Program-made: the position numbers and the translations under genes | Shown here: piece by piece, positions 56,745 to 64,000 of the stretch | Layout: each line of letters starts with the position of its first letter | Position numbering within the stretch: the stretch's first letter is position 1 | NCBI GenBank assembly: GCA_964494625.1 | Contig: CAZBRT010000001.1 | Span: 806,001-870,000, forward strand | DNA: 64,000 nt | Reading direction: 5' to 3' | Source of the DNA: UBA2784 sp964494625 | Lineage (GTDB): Bacteria > Pseudomonadota > Alphaproteobacteria > Micropepsales > Micropepsaceae | Notes under the pieces: generated by a model | Told to the model about the DNA's origin: nothing | The model's input: only the letters and a program-made list of their open reading frames with translations | Database searches by the model: none

Positions 56745-58307
56745 ATGACCGATACAATTCTGCTCGTGGTGGCTGCCGGATGTGCGGTTGCCGCCGCGCT
56801 TTTTTCCCTCATCGCCCTCTGGCGCATCGGTGCGTCCTCTGCGCGCGCGCAGGAGGCGGCGAAGGCGGCCAGTGATGCGGCTTCCAGCATTGCGGGCATC
56901 ACGGTTGCGGTCGAGCGCACCGACAAGACGATCCGCGACGAAATCGCCCGCATGCGCAACGAGGCCGAGGATCGCGGCAAGACGCTTCGCGGCGAGGTGA
57001 CGGACAGCATCACCAAGCTTGGTGACGGCGTGCGCAAGGAAGCTGGGGAATTGCGCAGCGGCGTAGAGACGCGCCTGCATAATCTCACCGACCAAAGCGC
57101 CAAATCCGCCGATGCGCTGCGGCTTGATGTCGGCCAGCGTGTGGCAAGCCTGGGCGAAGGCCTCAAGGGCGATTTCGGTCAACTCAGCGGCAATCTTTCC
57201 GAACGCCTGGATGCCTTCACCAAGGCGCAAGGGCTGCAGTCCAAGGCGCTTGTTGATCGCCTGACAGAGAGCCTTGGCAATATCGACAAGCGCCTTGCCA
57301 CGCTCACCGAAACGAACGAGCTGCGCCAGAAGGAAATGCGCGAGGCGCTGGAAGCGCAACTTTCAAGACTGCGCGCGGAGAACGAAGCCAAGCTTGAGCA
57401 GATGCGCGCCACCGTCGAGGAAAAGCTGCAGGGTACGCTGGAAAAGCGCCTGGGCGAGAGCTTCCAGCTTGTGTCCGAGCGGCTTGAGAATGTGCAGAAG
57501 GGCCTGGGCGAAATGCAGTCGTTGGCGCAGGGCGTGGGCGATCTCAAGCGCGTGCTCACAAACGTGAAGACGCGCGGCGGCTGGGCGGAAGTGCAATTGG
57601 GCGCGCTTCTCGATTCGACGCTTGCCCCGGAGCAGTACGAGGCCAACCGCATCACGGTTCCCGGCTCAAACAACCGGGTCGAGTTCGCGATCAAATTGCC
57701 CGGCCGCGAGGATGGCCCGGTCTGGCTGCCCATTGATGCCAAATGGCCCGCCGAAGATTATGCGCGGCTGATGGAGGCGCAGGAGAAGGGTGACCCGGAA
57801 GCGATCAAGGAATCATCCGACCGGCTTGCTGCGCGCGTGAAGGGCGAGGCCAAAAAGATCGCCGAGCTTTACCTCGCGCCGCCGCATACGACCGACTTTG
57901 CCATTCTCTATCTTGCAACCGAGGGACTTTTTGCCGAGCTCATCCGTCAACCCGGTTTTGTCGAGGACCTCCAGAGCAAACACCGGGTAATGATCGCCGG
58001 TCCGACGACGCTGACGGCACTTCTCACCTCGCTGCAGATGGGTTTCCGCACGCTCGCCATCGAGAAAAGGTCATCCGAGGTCTGGCAGATCCTGGGTGCT
58101 GCCAAGGAAGAATTCCGCAAATATGGCGACGTCTGGGACAAGCTGAAGCGCCAGCTTACGACCGCGCAAAACACGGTCGATGAAGCCGGCAAGCGGGCGC
58201 GGGTGGTCGAGCGCAAGCTCAAGAATGTCGTGGCGCTGCCCGGCACCAAGCTGATCGACGCCGAGGATATTGCCGATACAGACCCGGAAAATGGTGATGA
58301 GGCGTAA
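56745..58307 (+). CDS. rmuC: DNA recombination protein RmuC
   Basis: 520 residues from ATG 56745 (an in-frame TTG lies 6 bases earlier). One N-terminal membrane helix (ILLVVAAGCAVAAALFSLIA) is followed by a long coiled coil (about 35-270) and the RmuC core with GGWAEVQLGALLDSTLAPEQ and LPIDAKWPAEDYARL, related to restriction-endonuclease folds. It limits inversions between short inverted repeats. It starts 58 bases after the mutase gene on the same strand. Confidence 0.93.
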   Translation: MTDTILLVVAAGCAVAAALFSLIALWRIGASSARAQEAAKAASDAASSIAGITVAVERTDKTIRDEIARMRNEAEDRGKTLRGEVTDSITKLGDGVRKEAGELRSGVETRLHNLTDQSAKSADALRLDVGQRVASLGEGLKGDFGQLSGNLSERLDAFTKAQGLQSKALVDRLTESLGNIDKRLATLTETNELRQKEMREALEAQLSRLRAENEAKLEQMRATVEEKLQGTLEKRLGESFQLVSERLENVQKGLGEMQSLAQGVGDLKRVLTNVKTRGGWAEVQLGALLDSTLAPEQYEANRITVPGSNNRVEFAIKLPGREDGPVWLPIDAKWPAEDYARLMEAQEKGDPEAIKESSDRLAARVKGEAKKIAELYLAPPHTTDFAILYLATEGLFAELIRQPGFVEDLQSKHRVMIAGPTTLTALLTSLQMGFRTLAIEKRSSEVWQILGAAKEEFRKYGDVWDKLKRQLTTAQNTVDEAGKRARVVERKLKNVVALPGTKLIDAEDIADTDPENGDEA

Positions 58308-58313
58308 GTCGCT

Positions 58314-59198
58314 TCAGCGCAGCGCTGCCAGCGGCTGGCCATTCACCTTGATCCAGAGCGCGTGGCCGACGGCATCATCAATGCCCGCATCGCCCCAGAG
58401 TTTCACCGGCACGTAAAGCTCGGGCGTGCCATCGGCCTTTTCGCCCACAGGCACGAGCCATGCGTGGATCCGCGTGCGGGAGCCTTCCGACATTTTTTCC
58501 GGCTTCCATCCGGCGACGCGCTGATAGCGCGCCATGCAATAGACGGCCTCGCCCGTGTAGACATTCTCCTCATCCACATTCACGAGGCCTTTGGGCTCCA
58601 CCATAAAATTGTAGCGGCGGCGGCCGTCATAGACGGGAATCGTCATGTTGCATGGATCGCCTGACGCCGCCGGCATGGTGAGCATGAGGAGGAGGCCGGA
58701 GACAGGATCGACGGCGCCAGTAATCTGGTCGGGCGTTGGCGCGTATTTCGAGACCTTGTAGGGCGGATCGGAGGTGACGAGGGGAAGCCCCATTTCCTCA
58801 AAGGCAATCGTCACCGAGCGGCTGGCATCCGAGTTGCGCTGCTCGATCCAGCTCTGGCTCGGCTCGATGGTGCTGGTGTCAAAGCGGCCGGTCGCCTGGG
58901 CGCGGATTGCATTGGCGTCAAACCAGCTGGCGATGCCCTGCGGGTCAACGGTTGCGCGCGTCTCGTAGGTGTCGCCCGCCATGGTGATGTGGAAATACAT
59001 TTCGCCCACGCCAAAGCCCAGAAGCGAGAACTCGTATTTCGCCTCAATCTCGTAGAAGAGGCCCGCATCCGCGCCCGCTTCCGGGGCGACAGGGGTGAGG
59101 TCGGCTGCGGCAAAGGCAGGCGCCGCAAGGATTGATGCGGCGGCTGCCGTCATTCCCGCGAACAGTCGCGCGGCAAACTTTTTCCGGTAGAGGGTCAT
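58314..59198 (-). CDS. DUF3108 exported protein
   Basis: 294 residues from the ATG of MTLYRKKFAARL; the earlier open frame is not family sequence. A signal peptide ends near AFAAADL. The mature part matches the DUF3108 pattern, with YEFSLLGFGVGEMYFHITMA near its start and MTIPVYDGRRRYNF in the middle. Members are periplasmic beta-rich proteins of unknown role. It sits between rmuC (convergent) and meaB (divergent). Confidence 0.88.
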   Translation of the reverse strand: MTLYRKKFAARLFAGMTAAAASILAAPAFAAADLTPVAPEAGADAGLFYEIEAKYEFSLLGFGVGEMYFHITMAGDTYETRATVDPQGIASWFDANAIRAQATGRFDTSTIEPSQSWIEQRNSDASRSVTIAFEEMGLPLVTSDPPYKVSKYAPTPDQITGAVDPVSGLLLMLTMPAASGDPCNMTIPVYDGRRRYNFMVEPKGLVNVDEENVYTGEAVYCMARYQRVAGWKPEKMSEGSRTRIHAWLVPVGEKADGTPELYVPVKLWGDAGIDDAVGHALWIKVNGQPLAALR

Positions 59199-59355
59199 CC
59201 ATGTCTCCCTTGGCGCGCTTATTCCCGCGCCATCATCAACGATCAACTTCCCCCGCCAAGTCCCAATACACCAATTCCCTAACGCAGCCAGAAGTGCGAT
59301 GAAACGGTGAAAGCGGCCTTGAGGGCCTGATTTGATTGCCATTCATGGCGAGTTC

Positions 59356-60354
59356 ATGTCCCAGCCATCACCAGATGTTGCGGAATCTTTCACCAGCATG
59401 GTGAACGGCGTGCGCGCCGGTGATCGCAGGGCGCTGGCCAAGGCGATCACACTTGTCGAATCCCTGCGCCCCGGGGACCGGGCTCAGGCCGAGGCATTGT
59501 TGCGGGCGCTTCTCCCGTCTCCCGCGGTTTCCCTGCGGATCGGCCTCTCCGGCCCGCCGGGTGTCGGCAAATCCACTTTCATCGAAGCGTTCGGAACCAC
59601 GCTCACGCAGGCAGGTCACAAGGTAGCAGTGCTCGCAGTTGATCCAAGTTCGCGGCGTTCGGGCGGATCGATCCTGGGCGACAAGACGCGCATGGAATTG
59701 CTCTCGCGCAATCCGGCGGCTTTCATCCGTCCGTCGCCAGCGGGTGGCGAATTGGGCGGCGTCGCGCGGCGCACGCGCGAATCCATCGCGCTTGTCGAAG
59801 CCGCCCGCTATGACCGCGTGCTGGTCGAGACGGTCGGTGTCGGCCAGTCCGAAGTGGCGGTTGCCGACATGACCGATCTCTTCGTGCTTCTGATCGCGCC
59901 TGCTGGCGGCGACGAACTGCAGGGCGTCAAGCGCGGCATCATGGAACTCGCCGACATCATCCTTGTGACCAAGGCGGATGGTGACACGCGTGCTGCTGCC
60001 TTGCGGCAGGTCGCTGATGTCTCGGCGGGTCTCATGTTCATGACGCCGCGCGTTGCGGGCTGGCAGGTGCCGGTCATCCCCGTGTCAGCACTTCAGGGCG
60101 ATGGCATGGACAAAGCGATGGCGGCGATCACGGCTTTTGTCACGCACACGGGCAAGAGTTTCGCCTCGCGGCGTTCGGCGCAGGACGTCATCTGGCTCTG
60201 GCAGGAATTCAAGGCGATGCTGATGGAGCGCGTGCTTGGCGACAAGCGCCTTGCCGGGCTTGCATCGAAAGTGGAGGAAGACGTCCGGCGTGGCACCCAG
60301 TCTGCCACGGCCGGGGCGCGCATGCTGCTTGAGGCGCTTGAACGGCAAGGTTGA
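59356..60354 (+). CDS. meaB: Methylmalonyl-CoA mutase-associated GTPase MeaB
   Basis: 332 residues from ATG 59356; ATG 59332 is a further option. The G1 motif is GPPGVGKSTF, followed by SILGDKTRM, VETVGVGQSEVAVADM and the NKxD-equivalent TKADGD, as in the G3E/ArgK family. It gates cobalamin loading and protects the mutase from inactivation. Together with the mutase, riboswitch-linked uptake and CobT it completes a B12-dependent propionate route. Confidence 0.94.
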   Translation: MSQPSPDVAESFTSMVNGVRAGDRRALAKAITLVESLRPGDRAQAEALLRALLPSPAVSLRIGLSGPPGVGKSTFIEAFGTTLTQAGHKVAVLAVDPSSRRSGGSILGDKTRMELLSRNPAAFIRPSPAGGELGGVARRTRESIALVEAARYDRVLVETVGVGQSEVAVADMTDLFVLLIAPAGGDELQGVKRGIMELADIILVTKADGDTRAAALRQVADVSAGLMFMTPRVAGWQVPVIPVSALQGDGMDKAMAAITAFVTHTGKSFASRRSAQDVIWLWQEFKAMLMERVLGDKRLAGLASKVEEDVRRGTQSATAGARMLLEALERQG

Positions 60355-60362
60355 ATTCCCGT

Positions 60363-60995
60363 TCACGGCGCGGCAGAGCGGGGCCGGTAGTCGGCAGGAT
60401 CAAGGCAAGCATCGTAGAACGCGCGGTCCATCCGGAACCACATGGTCTTGTCGATGCCGCGTCTGGCTGTTGCATGGGGGCTCGACGGGAACGCGCAACA
60501 GATGAGGAGTTCGCGCCCCTGCTCATTCCCGATTTCGGCAACTTCCGGGACCAGCTCCGCCAGATCCTGATCCTGGCTGAAGATCACGGCCACATCCCAT
60601 TCCCGCTTGCGGGCTGTCGAGAGCACGTCCACAACGATGCGGGTGTCGATCCCCTTTTCCTGGGGCACACGCAATTTTTTCACGTTTCCGTTTTCGTCGA
60701 AGACTTCCCTTTCCCGATAGCGCAGCGGGCGCGTGGTCACTTTGATCCCCGCGCGCTCCATCATCAGTTTCCGCTTGGCCCAGTAACGTCCCCACATCGG
60801 TTCGTCGGCTTCGGAAGGGACGCCCGAATAGAAGCGCACGAGATTCGGCACCCAACCATGGTGCGCGCACACGGCCTTGTGCAGTTTCACGGGGTCGTAA
60901 TTCGGATGGTGGTAACCGAAAGCGTCCTTGGCGTGCTGGAACAGGTTCTGGCCATCGACAAAGGCCATAGCAAATTTGGCGGCGGATTTGGGCAT
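60363..60995 (-). CDS. NYN-domain (LabA/DUF88-like) putative RNase
   Basis: 210 residues from the ATG of MAFVDGQNLFQ. The NYN fold, related to PIN, has acidic metal-binding residues in FVDGQNLF, KGIDTRIVVDVLS and FSQDQDLAELVPEV. Members are predicted RNA nucleases in regulation or stress. A terminator-like hairpin lies 26 bases upstream of the start. The target RNA is unknown. Confidence 0.88.
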   Translation of the reverse strand: MPKSAAKFAMAFVDGQNLFQHAKDAFGYHHPNYDPVKLHKAVCAHHGWVPNLVRFYSGVPSEADEPMWGRYWAKRKLMMERAGIKVTTRPLRYREREVFDENGNVKKLRVPQEKGIDTRIVVDVLSTARKREWDVAVIFSQDQDLAELVPEVAEIGNEQGRELLICCAFPSSPHATARRGIDKTMWFRMDRAFYDACLDPADYRPRSAAP

Positions 60996-61022
60996 GGCCG
61001 GTTCTCCACGGCATCGCCGCAA

Positions 61023-61065
61023 CAAAAACCCCGCCGGGGGCCTTTCGGCCAGTCCGACGGGGAGC
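61023..61065 (-). terminator. Terminator-like hairpin upstream of the NYN gene
   Basis: On the minus strand, CCCCGTCGG pairs with CCGGCGGGG (one T-G pair) around an inner GGCC/GGCC hairpin and is followed by TTTTTGTT, a good intrinsic terminator. It lies between a divergent gene (rpmB) and the NYN gene, so a minus-strand transcript must start to its right. It could end a small RNA or attenuate the NYN gene. Confidence 0.65.
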
Positions 61066-61270
61066 TAGTGAGCGGTTCCTAGCACTTTGTTCCTCGTTTG
61101 TCCAGGGTAAACTCGCCAATGTGGCTCTGGCGAGAAAGCGGCTTGTGCTTGACCTTGAGCCGCCATCGCCCCTAAAAGTGCGCCCGAAATCGGCCCCGGC
61201 TGCGGTCTTGCCCCTTATGGGCAGACTGCAGGGTGCGGGCTTTTGCGCTTCAGAAAATGAGGATCATTTC

Positions 61271-61573
61271 ATGGCACGCCGTTGTGAGCTTACGGGCAAG
61301 GCCGTGCAGGTTGGCAACAATGTCAGCCATGCCAACAACAAAACCAAGCGCCGCTATCTGCCGAATCTGGTCGAGGCTTCGATCCCCAGCGATGCGCTGA
61401 AGCGCTCTTTCCGCCTCAAGCTTTCGGCGGCCGCCCTGCGGACGCTGGACCACGCGGGCGGACTTGATGCCTGGCTGACCAAGACTTCTGCCGAAAAGCT
61501 GTCGCCCACGGCGCTGCGCATCAAGCGCGATATCGCCAAGGCGCGCGCCAAATCGGCTGCATCGGCCGCCTGA
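61271..61573 (+). CDS. rpmB: 50S ribosomal protein L28
   Basis: 100 residues. The start is fixed by MARRCELTGKAVQVGNNVSH, followed by NNKTKRRYLPNL, both L28 signatures; the upstream frame (to 61121) is not used. A C-terminal Lys/Ala-rich tail is common in alphaproteobacterial L28. It is a large-subunit protein. It is probably monocistronic, with a hairpin after the stop. Confidence 0.97.
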   Translation: MARRCELTGKAVQVGNNVSHANNKTKRRYLPNLVEASIPSDALKRSFRLKLSAAALRTLDHAGGLDAWLTKTSAEKLSPTALRIKRDIAKARAKSAASAA

Positions 61574-61602
61574 CGCCGCGCCACTGCTGTTAATGTTTGC
61601 AG

Positions 61603-61628
61603 CGCCGCCCCTGAAAAAGGGCGGCGTT
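61603..61628 (+). terminator. Probable terminator of rpmB
   Basis: Eight-bp stem CGCCGCCC/GGGCGGCG (61603-61610, 61619-61626) with an 8-base loop, 30 bases after the rpmB stop. Only TT-C-T follows, so termination may be partial. Confidence 0.6.
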
Positions 61629-61795
61629 CTGCGTTTGGCGGCGGGCCTGCCAAAAACCCCACGATCATTGCCTCTTTTCTTTAGGGCCAATGTGCCGTTA
61701 GCTTCGGCCCGCCGTGCACGGACCTTGCAAGAGTCCGGTGCGGCACGGGGCTTGTGCCGGGCGTGTATTCTTTCGGCACATACGGGGTGTCTGCC

Positions 61796-62473
61796 ATGGT
61801 CCATGAGACCGCGATTTTTCATCAGCGGCGCCGGGAGTCCGGCGTGAAGTCGGCAGCGCGTGCCATCGGGCGCGTCGTGCTGCCGGTCTTTGTGCTGTTT
61901 GCCGTCATTGTCGGGGGGCTCCTGCGCTGGGATTCGCTCGTGACCGGGCTCGACCCGATTTTCGGGCCGGTGCCGGGTGCCGCCATGCCGTCCACCTTCC
62001 TCACCCAGACCTTGCTCCTGCTTCCGCTTGGCCTCTTTACCGTGGTCATCACCTCGCGCCGGCTTGGCCTTTCCTATTCAGCGTCGTCGATCCTGGCCGC
62101 CTGGGCGCTCGTTTTTGCGCTGATCGCCGCGTCATCCGGGATCCGGTTCGGCGAGATGCCTGCGCTCGAACTGCCACCTTATGCGGCGCAACTTTTCGTC
62201 GCCGCCGCCTTGTCGCAGCTTGTCGCTGCTTTTGTGTTTGATGCGGTGCGCGGTCCGCAATGGTGGCGCGCGCCCCTGTTTGCAATGCTGATCGGCGGCA
62301 TTTTCTTTGCGGTTGCCTATCAGGTTGCCGTCGTCCTGGCGGACGGCATTTTCGCCACTGGCGAACTCATCACGCTGTCGGTTCTGGCGGTGATGATCGC
62401 CGCGATTTCGGTTTTCCCCTACCAGCTTATGCGCCCGATGGTGCGGCCGCTGTTCGGCTTGGGCGGATACTGA
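61796..62473 (+). CDS. Integral membrane protein, possibly VUT/YhhQ-like
   Basis: 225 residues with about six hydrophobic helices after a basic N-terminal head (FHQRRRESGVKSAARAIGR). The arrangement resembles the VUT family, which includes the queuosine-precursor transporter YhhQ, especially ELPPYAAQLFVAAALSQLVA and the WWRAPLFAMLIGGIFFAVAY stretch. The similarity is weak and I would not assign a substrate. It is isolated on the plus strand between rpmB and a convergent lipoprotein gene. Confidence 0.6.
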   Translation: MVHETAIFHQRRRESGVKSAARAIGRVVLPVFVLFAVIVGGLLRWDSLVTGLDPIFGPVPGAAMPSTFLTQTLLLLPLGLFTVVITSRRLGLSYSASSILAAWALVFALIAASSGIRFGEMPALELPPYAAQLFVAAALSQLVAAFVFDAVRGPQWWRAPLFAMLIGGIFFAVAYQVAVVLADGIFATGELITLSVLAVMIAAISVFPYQLMRPMVRPLFGLGGY

Positions 62474-62481
62474 ATCGCCCC

Positions 62482-63534
62482 CTATTGGACGGATTCGGGG
62501 CCTTCCAGACGGAAGAGCATCAGAAGCGTCGCCTGGACGCCGCGATTGAAATTGTCGTCGGACACCAGATAGACCAGCGTTTCGCCATGGGCACCGCGAC
62601 GCACGCTTACGCCCTCCATATTGTCGAGCACATCGCCCGGACCGAATGAGGCGATGACAGGGCCGTTGACCGGCGCTTCGCGTGAAAATTCTTCCATTGG
62701 CAGCAGGCGCAATTGCGCACGCACGCCGGTGAGCGGCGAGAAGTGACGCTCAAGCGTCAGCAACTGGCGGTCCGGCGTGACCGCCATGTCGGTGACCGAA
62801 AATGGCGGCACCAGCGCAAGCGTGAATGATTGTTCCACACATGAATCAAGGCACGCCGTCCATAGCGGCGTCTCCAGCCCCTCGCCGTCGGCATCCTTTG
62901 GACCATCCTCAAATCCCTGCTCGCCGGCATAGAAGATCGTGCCATCGACTGCAGCGATGGCTTCCAGGGAAGCGTTGTCGGGCAGGCGGCTCACTTCCGC
63001 ATTGACCGGCACGGGCCAGGCGCGGGCGGCCGCGCCGTACGTGCCCCATTCATAACGCCAGATGCGGTGATCGCGCTCGAATGACACGAGCACGTCACCG
63101 GAAAGATCATTGGGGCGGGCGGCAGTCAGGCCCTCGGCGTCGCTTTCTTCCTTGCCGTCCAGCGCCCGGCCCTCGGGATCAAGAAGCGGTGCGAGGCGCA
63201 CATTCCTGACGCCGGCAAGCCAGCCATCCCCGTCATAGGCAAGATCGCCCCACAGCCAATGACCCGCATCGGTGACGGCGAGAAAATTCAGACCATCCGC
63301 GCTGACCACCAGGCCCGAAATGCCGCCGAAGCGGATGTCGGCAGAATCCAGCCGCAAGATCCCCATGTAAACGAGGCGGCCTTCCTTCTGGTCCTGTGAA
63401 TCAAGAAGATTGAGCGGGCGAAGCATTGCCGCAACATCGACCGGTTCACCCGCGACCGGCCCCACCGCCACAACTTCGTCGGCGCAGGCAGCCACGAGGA
63501 GGGGGAGTGCCGCGAGGAGAAGCCGCGGCCTCAT
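62482..63534 (-). CDS. Phytase-like (esterase-like activity) lipoprotein
   Basis: 350 residues. A signal peptide with lipobox LLVAACADE indicates an outer- or inner-membrane lipoprotein. The rest fits a beta-propeller of the esterase-like phytase group: FGGISGLVVSADGLNFLAVT, SDAEGLTAARPNDLSGDVLV and VLDNMEGVSVRRGAHGETL. The enzyme activity is uncertain. Its ATG overlaps the cobT stop (ATGA), and this pairing is frequent in alphaproteobacteria, so it is transcribed with cobT. Confidence 0.88.
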   Translation of the reverse strand: MRPRLLLAALPLLVAACADEVVAVGPVAGEPVDVAAMLRPLNLLDSQDQKEGRLVYMGILRLDSADIRFGGISGLVVSADGLNFLAVTDAGHWLWGDLAYDGDGWLAGVRNVRLAPLLDPEGRALDGKEESDAEGLTAARPNDLSGDVLVSFERDHRIWRYEWGTYGAAARAWPVPVNAEVSRLPDNASLEAIAAVDGTIFYAGEQGFEDGPKDADGEGLETPLWTACLDSCVEQSFTLALVPPFSVTDMAVTPDRQLLTLERHFSPLTGVRAQLRLLPMEEFSREAPVNGPVIASFGPGDVLDNMEGVSVRRGAHGETLVYLVSDDNFNRGVQATLLMLFRLEGPESVQ

Positions 63535-64000
63535 GCGCGCACCGATGTCGATGTGGCCCGGGGTGCCGCGCGTGACGCATGCGGCGCCATCAGGGAAGAA
63601 GGCCGGTAGCGCTGGGGCGCGTGCGCCGTATCCTCATCAAACAATTCGGCGAGCTTGTCGGTCATGGCGCCGCCCAATTGCTCGGCATCGACAATGGTGA
63701 CAGCGCGGCGGTAGTGGCGCGTCACGTCATGGCCGATGCCGATGGCATTCAGCTCGACCGGCGAACGGCTTTCGATTTCGGCGATCACGGCATGGAGATG
63801 ATTGTCGAGGTAATTGCCCGCATTCACCGACAGGGTTGAATCATCAACCGGTGCACCATCCGAGATCACCATCAGGATACGGCGCTGCTCCGAGCGTGCC
63901 AGCAGGCGGTTGTGCGCCCAGATCAGGGCCTCGCCGTCGATGTTCTCCTTCAAAAGCCCTTCGCGCATCATCAGGCCGAGATTCTTGCGGGCGCGGCGCC
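63531..64000 (-). CDS. cobT: Cobaltochelatase subunit CobT, C-terminal part (5' end beyond window)
   Basis: The frame is open to the window edge, reading RRARKNLGL before the MMREGLLKENIDGEALIWA stretch. This is the VWA-type C-terminal domain of CobT, with MVISDGAPVDDSTLSVN (MIDAS-like motif) and ELNAIGIGHDVTRHYR. CobT works with CobS and CobN to insert cobalt into hydrogenobyrinic acid diamide in aerobic B12 synthesis. The final 25 residues are a variable tail. About three quarters of the protein lies outside the window. Confidence 0.93.
   Translation of the reverse strand, partial: RRARKNLGLMMREGLLKENIDGEALIWAHNRLLARSEQRRILMVISDGAPVDDSTLSVNAGNYLDNHLHAVIAEIESRSPVELNAIGIGHDVTRHYRRAVTIVDAEQLGGAMTDKLAELFDEDTAHAPQRYRPSSLMAPHASRAAPRATSTSVRA

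Overview
The window is GC-rich, densely coded DNA from an alphaproteobacterial chromosome. The evidence is the dnaA-dnaN-recF-gyrB block next to rpsT, echA and mutM, then ubiE-ubiB-coaBC-dut, an RpoH/CarD/FdxA cluster, a FzlA-like protein beside queG, and an aerobic-type CobT. I think Hyphomicrobiales or a related order is likely, but I cannot fix genus or order from the sequence alone. Most of the window is core chromosome; accessory pieces are small.

Layout. 1-3180: end of a YgjP-type metalloprotease gene, a small exported protein and a class A penicillin-binding protein. 3487-11523 (minus strand): gyrB, recF, dnaN, dnaA, a rhodanese and rpsT, with a 690-base gap between rpsT and the rhodanese. 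11668-14112: enoyl-CoA hydratase, mutM and a VapBC module. 14257-20119: ubiE, ubiB, a saccharopine-dehydrogenase-like gene, coaBC, dut and an Rrf2 regulator, followed by cysK. 21131-30328: lipid and xenobiotic-type enzymes (acyl-CoA ligase, CMD family, MBL fold, GST, carboxylesterase) and a gtr-like glycosylation trio. 30431-35262: a copper P-type ATPase fused in frame to a complete MtgA-type transglycosylase, then a FzlA-like protein and queG. 35305-39199: an acyl-CoA dehydrogenase and a GH36 alpha-galactosidase. 39857-44760: a vitamin B12 uptake locus (btuF, cobalamin riboswitch, btuB, btuC, btuD). 44786-45609: tRNA-Arg(CCT) with a 741-base direct-repeat-bounded insertion carrying only a HigBA-type module. 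45629-54214: SNase-like protein, rpoH, carD, fdxA, TerB, a membrane TIR protein, an S4 protein and a SUV3-like helicase. 54548-64000: methylmalonyl-CoA mutase, rmuC, a DUF3108 protein, meaB, a NYN protein, rpmB, a membrane protein, a phytase-like lipoprotein and the 3' end of cobT.

How the genes fit together. Cobalamin is a recurring theme: riboswitch-controlled uptake, CobT for cobalt insertion, and two B12-dependent enzymes (methylmalonyl-CoA mutase with its chaperone MeaB, and QueG). Cell-wall growth and division is a second: PBP1A, the CopA-MtgA fusion and the FzlA-like protein. The most unusual objects are the CopA-MtgA fusion (30431-33349), the integrase-less toxin-antitoxin mini-island at tRNA-Arg (44848-45609) and the membrane-anchored TIR protein (49583-50707).
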